Below, in pieces: positions 21,194 through 31,689 of a stretch of 64,000 nt of DNA (position 1 is its first letter; the number at the start of each line of letters is the position of its first letter). The stretch spans positions 13,354,062 through 13,418,061 of the forward strand of contig NC_049995.1 of NCBI RefSeq assembly GCF_000003815.2, read 5' to 3'. Source of the stretch: Branchiostoma floridae (taxonomy: Eukaryota > Chordata > Leptocardii > Amphioxiformes > Branchiostomatidae). The notes beneath the pieces were generated by a model, which was given only the letters and a program-made list of their open reading frames with translations, did no database searches and had not been told where the DNA came from. The position numbers and the translations under genes were made by a program.

Positions 21194-22637
21194 TTCTTGT
21201 GGTAAATTGTGGTCAGCACTGAGTTAGATACGTTCCCAACTTCATGTTACTTCCTGGTCGAGTATTCGTGTACTCAGATTACCTATGACTAAAGTCGTAG
21301 CGTAAAAGTAGTAGAGAATTCGCGACGTAACGAATTTTAATGGCGGAATGCTGTGTCACTATAATCAAGTATCAAGATTTATGGACTGAAATAATGTGAT
21401 ATATTTTGATGTATGTCACAAAATATATTGTGATATATCGCAAGGTACGAATCGGTGACTGGGATCAAAATCTACGAGGTTGAAAGTGATGAGGATGTAA
21501 CATCTATTGGCATAATACCGGTCGGTTTACTGCAATTTCTCAAGCAATGCTAATTTGGCAAATGATCAACGCATCATTTTCTCCAGTTACATGTTGCTGT
21601 TACAGCTTACCTTTGCCACTTCTTCTGTGTAAATTATTTTGTCTCTCTGGTCCTGCTAAAAACATAATACAGTCAAACCTGTCTATAGCGGCCACTCAAG
21701 GGACCGGACACATTTGGCCACTATAGACAGGTGGCCTCTGTATAGAGGTGGTAACTTGTAGATAAAGTACCCAAGGGACCGACAAAAAGTGGCCACTATG
21801 GACAGGTGGCCCCTCTGTAGAGGTGGCCCCTAATACAGGTTTGACTGTATCGTAATTGGAACACACCGCGGAATTGCACGGAGAACGGGCGCGTGGTTGG
21901 AAGGGGGTGCACTATACCGGTCGAACGAAACACGGCACAATTAACTGCCGCTATGTACCATTATTCATCCTCTGTTGTTCCTTTCTTTCCTGTTAGTAGT
22001 TGCACAAAACAAAAATCTGCATGAGCATACAAAAAGTCATGAGAAAATGGGCGTATACTGACAAGAATTTTCATTTAATTTTGGTCCGTCACAACCGCTA
22101 TGACGTAAAACTTTACTGCTGGCCGTAGCATTAAAAATGGCGGGAAAATGGCGGCGTACGTTCAATTTGACCCATTCAGCCGTAGATCCGGGCTATTATG
22201 CAACGGTTCCTCACACTTTTACACGAGTTGTAGGTCACCAAAAGAAATTCAAGATTGCTGTTGAATCATGGTCGTCTTGTGCCGTGAGCACATGTGATTA
22301 TTATCTACAAATCTGGCGATGAACGTGACAGTGTGTTTGTCCCACGACGAGCTCGCCTGCCCCGAAAATGACCTGAAAACTTTTGGCCTTGTTGTCTTCG
22401 AATGCATTGTTATCGATGCTTTGTAAATTATGTATTGGACACCTAGATGTCTGAAGTGTGCATACCTCAGAAATAACTATTGTTGCATGTGTAGATCTCT
22501 TTAAGTTCCACTATTTTTAATCGACCGGTATAAGGCTTATGACCGGTATTATGCCAATGCATGTTAATTACTTGTTACTATCAGAGCAGGCGGCAAAGTA
22601 AAACATGCTTTTCACAAAAACCACTCGAATTATCTTA
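21194..22637. other. Intergenic region upstream of the IgSF receptor
   Basis: Holds the receptor's 5' UTR and promoter and one MITE (21670-21847). A 61-codon plus-strand ORF at 22137-22322 starts ATGGCGGG but shows no recognisable domain and no neighbours to splice to. Nothing else was identified. Confidence 0.4.
21670..21847 (+). mobile_element. TA-flanked MITE with CAGTCAAACCTG inverted ends (copy 1), 178 bp
   Basis: Begins CAGTCAAACCTG and ends CAGGTTTGACTG, flanked by TA on both sides (21668-21669, 21848-21849), the signature of Tc1/mariner-like elements. The interior is made of GTGGCC and TATAGACAGG inverted motifs. By eye it is identical to the reverse complement of 25674-25851. Confidence 0.85.
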
Positions 22638-22736
22638 GGCCCTGGTCACAAGAATCGTACGATTGACTGCGATGGAGGTTTTATGCTTGGCATAGGCGTA
22701 GTACGTCGTAAGTCGGGGGAGAATCGGAAGCAATGG

Positions 22737-23137
22737 TTTAAATATAGGTAGAACTTTATTGCTCGACATTTGTACATGGTACAAAGTATGGCAATGACTG
22801 TTACACAAAGTACAAAATAGGTGTAGAGAATAAAACTTGATATCCTAATTAACGTAACAAGAAGGGCTGACACATTAGTCTTTGATATAGTGTTACAATC
22901 GAGTTGGGCTATACATGAGATTCATTACTCTTTCTAATAGCAAAGCAGTCTTTGATATATTTGCCTATCCTTGCATTATGGGAGTCGTGGCATCCAAAGA
23001 TACATACAAATCTGTCTGTAGCATCGAGTCTCTTGAAATCTGCTGTACTGTATTCGAGAATTGTAAATAGCTCATTACGTAAAATAGCGTATCTAGAGCA
23101 TTCCATTAAAAAGTGAAATTCATCTTCAATATATAAA
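22737..23137 (-). mobile_element. 5'-truncated LINE fragment (C-terminal end of a reverse transcriptase ORF)
   Basis: On the minus strand the frame reads IEDEFHFLMECSRYAILRNE, the conserved C-terminal Cys/His-containing segment of many non-LTR ORF2 proteins, and stops at 22909. About 170 bases of 3' UTR follow. The 5' end is truncated at about 23137 against the Harbinger-like sequence. Not functional. Confidence 0.7.
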
Positions 23138-23339
23138 GCCGTACGCGTGGTCACAAGGATCGTAGTGCATCGCACGATGAGGTCATAAGAGCGTACCTGC
23201 GTCAATCGCAGGTGAATCATAGTAAATCGGGGAGCATCCTATGACGAAAATAGAGCTGAAATAGATTTTGAACATGTTCAAAATTTCTCCATCGTCGTAC
23301 GATTTTTATTGCCCCCATATCAGACTTCATTACGGCCAT

Positions 23340-24110
23340 TTATTTTTCTCTTCGCCAATGGCGAATGAGTATGTTTTTGCCGACTTGTCTCTGTATGTAG
23401 GTCAACAACATGTAAGTCGAGAAATTGTGGATGGAACTTTTTGATTTTTTGTAGGTGTGTAGCGGTTGTCTAAAGGCATGCCTAGTTTGAAAATGGTTTA
23501 CCTGGCGTTTTCCTACGGTACAGCAGCGAGCTTTGTATTTTTTCGAGGTTTGTTTCAGGAAGCATAAGTCAAAATGCAGCTGGGCGATTTCTACGATATT
23601 TGGTAGGTGAGTAGCGGTTGTGTAAAGGATTGTCATGTGCGAAAATGGTTTAGCTAGCTTTTACCTATGGTGCTATAGCTGGCTTTGTATGTAAGTGCGT
23701 TTGTCTGTATGCAAGATAACTCAAGATGCTTTTGATGAATGCTAATGATATTTTGTTGATAGGTAGGGGACACAGAAAGGAAGGTCAAGTTCGATAATGG
23801 GCCTCCTGGCGACTTGTTTTGGTACTGCAAGTGAGCGTCAAAGCTTTCAAAGTGAGCGTCAAAATTTTCCAGAAGTGCCAGGTTCATGATTTTTTAGTGG
23901 TGGATAGCTGTTAGGACTAGGAGTGAATGGTGTAATTTTGGGCCCCCTACCAGCTTGTTTGGAACTGCTGTGGGTCTTATAGTTCGTAACTTTTAAGAAG
24001 GATAACTCCAGAGGAGATTGTTGGATAGTTTTTGCTTTTGGTATGTAGTTACTTTGGGTGATAATGAACATAATGAGATGCAAATTATTTAATCACTATC
24101 TATTTGATAT
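23340..24110 (+). repeat. Dispersed repeat family (TTTGGTAGGTNGGTAG-type), copy 1
   Basis: Diverged modules contain TTGATGATATTTGGTAGGT-like strings, TGGGCCCCCT and AGCTTGTTTTGGAACTGC. Similar modules recur at about 28690-28960, 29540-29680 and 33160-33560. This is an old, abundant interspersed repeat; coding capacity is not evident. Confidence 0.5.
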
Positions 24111-25000
24111 AATTACTTAGGGGAACTTCTATATAGGTTAAAAATATACTTGTGACGGAGTCACCCGAAAGAACTTGAATCGGCCCATAGATGTCTAAAA
24201 ATAGAGAAAAAGTAGGCCAAGACAGGCAGTCTTGACAAGCATAAAATTCTGATTGACCAGGGATGCTACCCGAGGTCATCTTTGGTCACAGTCCAAGGCC
24301 CCCTAAAATCAATACTATTCGGCCAGGCAGGTCAGTTTGGCGGTAGAGTCTGATTTTAACAAAACACTATGAAAGTTGTGCTGGAAAGTATCACAACATT
24401 GTACATCATTTCCTTGTCACCAGTTCGCCGAGAAGGTTATGTGGTTTTTTGGGGGGCATTTGTGGGTTTGTGAGGAACACACGTTCATGCAGTCATTGGC
24501 TATTGGGGTAGGTACTATTTAGTAATACATGATAAGACGTTAAAGTCTTAATAAAGGCATGATTATTTGGCGAAGAGATGTGTTCGTCGAACTCTAGTTC
24601 TACTGATGAATTTTAAATCATAAATTCTTAGCATGTGGTCATGGTTCTAGTTTCCCCTGATTTATTTATTTTTTTATTTATTCACATATATTTTGCGAGT
24701 ATGAGGCAAAAAGCACAAATTGCTTATATTAAGCCTTCTACTCAAGAAACATACGCATAAAACAAGAATAGTAAACCACATTACATACATAAGTACAAAA
24801 TGGATAACAGAAAAATAAATTTAAACAAGACAAGTTGGTGCTGAATCAATTAGGAGAACCTGCCTGTACAATGGATATAGGTAATGACAAGATCAAAAAT
24901 GTTACAGTTCTGTTGATGTGAGAGAGATGTTGATCCCTGATACAGTAAAGTACACATAAAGTAGTGTCGTTGAAGTGCTTTAGGTCTACTATAATATTTG

Positions 25001-25373
25001 NNNNNNNNNNNNNNNNNNNNNNNNNNNNNNNNNNNNNNNNNNNNNNNNNNNNNNNNNNNNNNNNNNNNNNNNNNNNNNNNNNNNNNNNNNNNNNNNNNNN
25101 NNNNNNNNNNNNNNNNNNNNNNNNNNNNNNNNNNNNNNNNNNNNNNNNNNNNNNNNNNNNNNNNNNNNNNNNNNNNNNNNNNNNNNNNNNNNNNNNNNNN
25201 NNNNNNNNNNNNNNNNNNNNNNNNNNNNNNNNNNNNNNNNNNNNNNNNNNNNNNNNNNNNNNNNNNNNNNNNNNNNNNNNNNNNNNNNNNNNNNNNNNNN
25301 NNNNNNNNNNNNNNNNNNNNNNNNNNNNNNNNNNNNNNNNNNNNNNNNNNNNNNNNNNNNNNNNNNNNNNNNN
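25001..25373. other. Assembly gap, 373 N
   Basis: Run of N inside the Harbinger-like element. Sequence content is unknown. Confidence 1.
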
Positions 25374-25673
25374 GAAGCAACCCGAGAACAAGGGCCCGTA
25401 GAAGAGCCTGCCTTCAAGGCAATGTTTTACACGTGGCAGATCCAGTATCACACACAGGTGATGCATGCATTTGTTTGATGGCTACATACACGTGGGTTAA
25501 TAATTAGATCATATCTCATCTCTCGCGATCGCCTGTCTTGGGTCAGTTGACCATGGCCGTAACCATAGGGAAAACTCGAACAGAAAGGCAGGCTTATGAT
25601 ATAATGTTTATGATATTTTTTGTCTGATGGCATTTTTTCTTGATAGCATATCATCACAAAAAAAAGCAAACTA

Positions 25674-25851
25674 CAGTCAAACCTGTATTAGGGGCCACCT
25701 CTACAGAGGGGCCACCTGTCCATAGTGGCCACTTTTTGTCGGTCCCTTGGGTACTTTATCTACAAGTTACCACCTCTATACAGAGGCCACCTGTCTATAG
25801 TGGCCAAATGTGTCCGGTCCCTTGAGTGGCCGCTATAGACAGGTTTGACTG
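25674..25851 (-). mobile_element. TA-flanked MITE (copy 2, inverted), 178 bp
   Basis: Same family and same length as 21670-21847, in the opposite orientation, flanked by TA at 25672-25673 and 25852-25853. It is nested in the Harbinger-like element, so it inserted later than that element. Confidence 0.85.
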
Positions 25852-26244
25852 TATAATTTTCGAAAAAGCCTGACTCGTAGAGCCGGCAAGAAGGCCGATA
25901 TAAGCATGCTAGTACTTGATTTGAACCTATGTTTGTAAAACTTTTGATGTTATGGTTTCTTTTGATTTTTTTCAGTAAAAGACATCATAGGAAAGTATTC
26001 AACTGCTATAGCTGGGTCCACATTTGGTTGGTTAAAGAAGCACAAAAGCGGACAGGCGGCTATTCAGAAGAGACGCAAGTGAAAAATCGTACGACGCTGG
26101 AAAAATTTTGAACATCATCCGATGCTCTGCGATGGCTGTTTTTGATTACGATTTAGCTGCGATTCACTGCGCTCATGATCATCGTACGATGTGCGGAATA
26201 TGCCATCGCAAGGACGTCGTACGATTCTTGTGACCGGGGCTTTA

Positions 26245-26955
26245 CAAAGCACGTTTTGAGAAACAGTAGACCCACAACATTTTTATGATTTTGGTTTTGT
26301 TATATACGGCTTAACATCTTGTTGCAAAGGTTCACTTCCGTAATAGGCTCTCAGAAACAAGATGACAATGATTGAACTGAATGAAAAAAGAAATGGGATG
26401 AAACTGAGTAGAAGAAAAAATCGCACAGCCTGCGTTAACATTTTTGAGACAACAGATAACGTTGGGCGTGGTATTTGTTACTCTCCAAGCAGAGGTTGAT
26501 AATGAAAATCATGAAATTACCCCCACCAACCTCTGGTTGTAGAGTAGATATTGGTTACTAATCAGTCTACCTTAATTTGTAATAATGTCTTGTTTGGTAA
26601 CACGAGCCATGATAAGCCAAAGTGTAATCTTTCATAGTTTCCTTGAAGAAGCTAGGTATATGTTCCTGCTCGCTTTACGTGGTAGAAAAAAACACACACA
26701 CACACGTATACGCATAAAACATTCCGTTTATTGAGGAAACAATTTTGGAAAACACACTGAACATTTCAGCACATGTTCAATCATTCAGTAGAGCCGTCTT
26801 TGAAGACAGTGGCGAACTTTATTTCACAATAAAGCTGTTGAATTTAGTCAGCGTGCAATGTAGTGCATATTATCAAGAAAGACAACATTTGTAAGCAGAT
26901 GCATAATGTTTGCTTGCAAATGGGTAGGACTAACAAACTACTGCTGTGTTGATTA
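26245..26955. other. Non-coding stretch
   Basis: A short (CA)n tract lies at about 26693-26704, and a weak inverted pair (TTACTCTCCAAGCAGAGGTT and the reverse complement at about 26525-26545). No gene is recognised. Confidence 0.4.
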
Positions 26956-27797
26956 TGTTTACCTTCAAAGAAGGGAAACATTATTGTTTTTGCTCCGTTT
27001 CTTCTTCTTCAGGCAAAGGTCAATGACCTGGGCCAGACGATGCATTAGGTTTAGCAAACACCTAATGTGACAATCGATTACATAATGTAGCATTAGTACA
27101 TAATTGTAAGCTGCAGGACAGAGTTGTAGTGCTTTTTTTTATGACAAAGGAACACAAGATATACAATCTTGGTCACATAATCCAAAATTTAACAATTTTC
27201 AAATTATGTTTACTAAACGTGTGAATGTAGTTATGTGGGTACATACTATACGCACCCTCATACCAAGTTTTAGTTTATTTGGTTTTAATACGTACAAAGG
27301 CATAGGAGCCAAAACGTTAAATTGTTTTTCTTCAGATGAAAAAAAAACACCCAAAATTCAACAATTTTCAACTAATGTATGCCCGAAGTGAAAGTTACTG
27401 TGGGCACATGTCCTACACACCTTCATACCATATTTCAGGTCATTTGGTTTCAATACAAGGGTAAGGAGCCAAAAATATAAATTTGTCGTCAAAACAAATT
27501 TTTGAGTGATGTATATGCAAAAAAAGCGTGAATGGGTCATGTGCATGGGCAGATCTCCAATTCACCTCTGTACCAACTTTCGGGTCATTAAGTTGTAATA
27601 ACAGGGCACAGGGGCCCCAAATGTACATTTGTGGTCTACAATTGTATTCTTAATTTCTTGTTCATTATGTAATCAAACCCAAGGGTGTCTGCCACAACTA
27701 GAATAACCATCAACAGTCATCTGGTCTAGGTCATTGACCTTCTTAAATTGGAGAAAAAGGGAGCAAAAATAATGTGCATTTCCGTAAAGGTAAACAA
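26956..27797. mobile_element. Foldback element with about 95-base inverted ends and three diverged internal repeats
   Basis: The left arm (26956-27055) starts TGTTTACCTT and carries ACATTATTGTTTTTGCTCC and AAAGGTCAATGACCT; the right arm (27700-27797) carries the reverse complement of the same blocks in the same order. Between them the module around CTCATACCAAGTTTTAGTTT recurs three times, diverged, at about 27216, 27397 and 27538, each ending in GGAGCCAAAA-like or GGGGCCCCAAA sequence. No target duplication was identified. Confidence 0.65.
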
Positions 27798-30700
27798 ACT
27801 TGATGATGTACAAGAATCCGCATTTACAAAGTCACAACAAGTTGTTATTTTGATTCCCCTCATGTAGTTAAACAATTCACGTTTGACTCAACACATTTTC
27901 TACATACGAATTATATGTAACACTGCGAGTCTAACATCCTTGGTTAATTCGAAAAAGCCTGGGAGAACCGTGGCACCTCAAGTCTTTGCTCGCGGTTACC
28001 ATAAGCCAAACACAGCCAACGTTCTTACACAAGTAGCACTGCAGACACAAACAGAATCATATGAAGGTTATACAGAAAGAGAACTGTGCATTGTCTTCTA
28101 GACCACTAGAATCAAATGTTGTGAATTCAATAGATGTCATTTCACATTATTTGTACAAATCATATCAAGCAAACTCAGCAGTACCGAGAAAAAGAATTCA
28201 ATATGTACAACTACGCAATATTCTGCAGAGAAATTAATGCTTACCATGTTTTACACATCTTTCCAGTTAATCACTTTCGCTGTACATCAACATTAAATAC
28301 CAGTTCATCTATATATGACGCACGAGTTTGAACACAAGCAACACAGCAATGGCACATACACAAATCGAGAGACAACAATTCATTCAACAGAATTTTTATC
28401 GTTTTGAAGACAAGTGGACAAACTTTGAAATTTTGTACCAAGTAATAAATAAGTGATAGTTATTAACTAGACTGTTAACATTGTAACTTTTGCATCAACA
28501 CCTTAAGTGATGAACTTAAAATTCCTTTTTATCAAGAGAAAATTAATTAATCATTATAGAGTCATACGCTGCTTTACATTATCAGCTACATTGATAATCT
28601 TGCTGTAAATACATCACATGAATATCTTCTGTACAGTATGACATCCTCAACTGGTATTTGAATTCAGGACACCATCATAATTACCTTTGCAAGAAGGTTA
28701 TATTTTGTCTGTCTGTCAAAAGCATAACTTGAGAAGCCTGTGATGGATCATGATAGTATTAGGTAGGTGGGTAGGGGTCAGGAAAATGTGGGTTAAGATT
28801 ATGGGCCCCCTGAGAGCTTTCTAAGGCACTGCAGCGGAAATTTCGCTTTCGATATCTCGTGTTCTAGATCTGGACATGCCCTTGTCCTGACGTTTGAGTC
28901 ACTGTGGTAGATAGTTCTTGTGGAGGAGAGCAATATTGCTGTAAGTCTTGCCTAGCGGCCTTTTTAGACAATGTTTAGAGGAGAATTAATTAAGAACGTG
29001 TTGAATGATCATGATGATGTTTGGTACGTAGAGAGCCTAAGTGATAACGCACATAATAAGATAATAAAACCACAAATTAAGAATTATTTTGCAGTAACGA
29101 GGAACTTTGAAACCTCCACTGCATTCCATAATGGGTCTCTCAAACTTGTCACATATGTAACTGAAGAAGAGAGGAAATTGTCCATATCATCACTGATATG
29201 CAAATAATATCTCATTTGTAGCATTGATGAGAAAAATATTATTCTTCCATAATGGTATATGATGGAAACTTCATTGTTAGATAGTTTGACTTCTTTTCTG
29301 ATTCTGAAAGGTCAAACGTGTTCATACGAAAACAACACTTTTGTGTTCTTAATAACCTACGCTATATATATAGAAGGTGTTTTTGTTATTAATAATAAGC
29401 ATTCATTCGTACGTGGTTGAACAGCATACCTCCAAGTGGCCTAGTTGGATTGTATTGGTATTATATATGTAAGTAGGTCTTGATAGTGATAATGTCTCAA
29501 AATGATTAGACTTTGCATGGGTCGATCCCTAGCAATTTGTTACAATACTGCGACGTTTTGCCAGTTTTGGATATGCTATGATCGTCATTTTTGAGTGGTA
29601 AGTAGCTCTTGAAGCAGAGAGTGAGTGGAGTGTGTTTGGGCCTCCTAGCGACTTTTTTGTAACTGCAGGAACAGGTGATCATTACAGTCAACACATACTA
29701 GAACACATTTTCCATGTATGACTGATGGATATACAAATAGAGCCCAATAGAATCATAGCTAAAATCTATGGTTAATTGATTTTTCACCCATATTTAGTCC
29801 CAGAGATGAGGACACAGGAGCCTGTTGTCCATCAACTCTGCCCAGCTCTCCTCCTAGGGTGTGACTGATTACCAGGAATCACTTGTCAAGAAGAACACAT
29901 AAGAATCACAGTCTCCAATCAGCAATTATAAGGAAACTTATCAGATATAACGTTATATCCTCTAAAACAAACATTAGAAGCTGGGAACTGGGGAAAAAGG
30001 CATGATAAACACAGGAGATATCTCCTCTTCTGCATGGTGCGATTCTCCTGCATTTCCCCTGTGCTTCGACTATTGAACTAAGCTTTGGATGGGTTTGAAG
30101 GAGAATGACTGAAAGATTAATGGATCATAATATCTATGTAGTTATAGCCTACATGTGCTGTTTTATACAATTGCATGGAAACTATGCAACTCAAGTCTTA
30201 TTTGCATATCAATGAGGAAATTTGATAAACCTGCTGCATTCTATGACAGGACTTTTCAAACGTCTGAGATAAATGTTAATGAGAAAGCTAGGACCATTGA
30301 CAAAAATTTGCATACTTAAGTGAAAAGATCATACTGGTGGCATTTTGCACATACCTGATGGTAAACATCATAATTATGACCTCATTTGCATGATTATCAA
30401 GATAAGTCTGTGATGATTTGAGAAACATAATTTTTGGGGTGGAGATGGACATGTTTTGCCACTTCCATGGAAGCAAATGATCTTCTTCTTCCATAATCCA
30501 CCTGTCAGAATGACGTTCCACACCGAAAGCTTGTTTCTAGTACTACATCGTGAGTGCTTCCCTGATGGGTATAACCTTAAACTTTTCAAGTCAAAGGTCA
30601 ACAAACAGCTGACATTATAATCAAGTACGGTAACATTTCAGTGGCTCTTAGAGTCTTGTTTTGAGGTGAATCTGAATTGAAAAAAAAATTATCCAAGATG

Positions 30701-31689
30701 TGTATTCAAAATACATCAGTCAGTAAAGGTATGAGCTCTTACATCTTCCTATTGTGAAATGTCATACAGTGTACCACTATGATGTAGTGCTAAAATATAC
30801 TGATGCCCTTTTTAAAAGCAGCTGCTGTTGAATGATGTGGTCTTGAATTATGCCATGATGCACTTGCCTCAGGAATCTTCCTTTTCAGCTTCCTTCTTTC
30901 TGTGAAACAGAACACATGGTACTTGTCAAACTGTGTAAAATTACCAGAAGTATACCTGCAGGACAATTGTGAAACTTAAATGATATAATCATGTCTTATC
31001 CAGTGGTATCTTCAACTTGTGGGTCTTGAAAATAAAAACTGGCATCCTACAGGGAAGTGAGAACATGCAAGTCTATCACCCGTCCGTCATGTATTGCAAT
31101 GTTCCCAGAAAGTCTCTTGACCCAATAATGCATGAGCTTCTTGCACCTTATATTATAGGGCCGAGCCAATCATTCACTTGTCACAATGTTTTTTTCCTTG
31201 TTAATATACAATACAAAACAGGGTGTGTTGTATTTGTTTATATCATCCAAACAAACAGAGCTAACTCAAGTTTATTGAAAAAAAAAGAGCAAAAGACACG
31301 GCATTAAATCTTGTGAACAATGTTATCTTTCAATTCAAACAAAAGAACCAGGCCAACAGTTTAGTGGCTGTTTGAATTTTCGACAGCAACGCAGGCAAGT
31401 GAGTTCCAATTATTTGAATCGAGGTATGGAGCCCCGGGCCTTACTGTATACATGTAAAATATGGACCCGTTGGAACAATATCAACGTGAACACTGCCAGG
31501 TATGATATGAAAGTAAATACACAAATTCTGGAGAAAAAAGGTCGAAATGTTTTGTTCTCTGCCCTCACTGTAGACTAATCGTGTTTAATTGTAATCTTGT
31601 ATATGACTGTACAGATTGAAAATTGATAGTATCATAATTAGTGATGAGGGACAGCCAAGAGCACACCACTCCAAAGAGAGGAAGACTTG
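27798..31689. other. Gene-poor AT-rich region
   Basis: Contains two diverged copies of the dispersed repeat family (about 28690-28960 and 29540-29680) and otherwise AT-rich sequence. The small ORFs here have no start context, splice sites or composition suggesting real genes. Confidence 0.45.

Larger units (their letters stand above)
22638..26241. mobile_element. PIF/Harbinger-like non-autonomous element with nested insertions
   Basis: The left end GGCCCTGGTCACAAGAATCG (22638) mirrors the right end, whose reverse complement reads AGCCCCGGTCACAAGAATCG (to 26241), and similarity continues into GTACGA. TTA flanks both ends (22635-22637, 26242-26244), the target typical of PIF/Harbinger. The body contains a truncated LINE fragment (about 22737-23137), a dispersed-repeat segment (23340-24110), an N-gap (25001-25373) and the second TA MITE (25674-25851). 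No transposase is seen, though one could be hidden in the gap. Confidence 0.65.

Noticed and set aside
22137-22322. A 61-codon ORF starting in ATGGCGGG as a small gene
   Set aside because: No domain, no partner exon and no conservation evidence; a GC-rich start alone is not enough.
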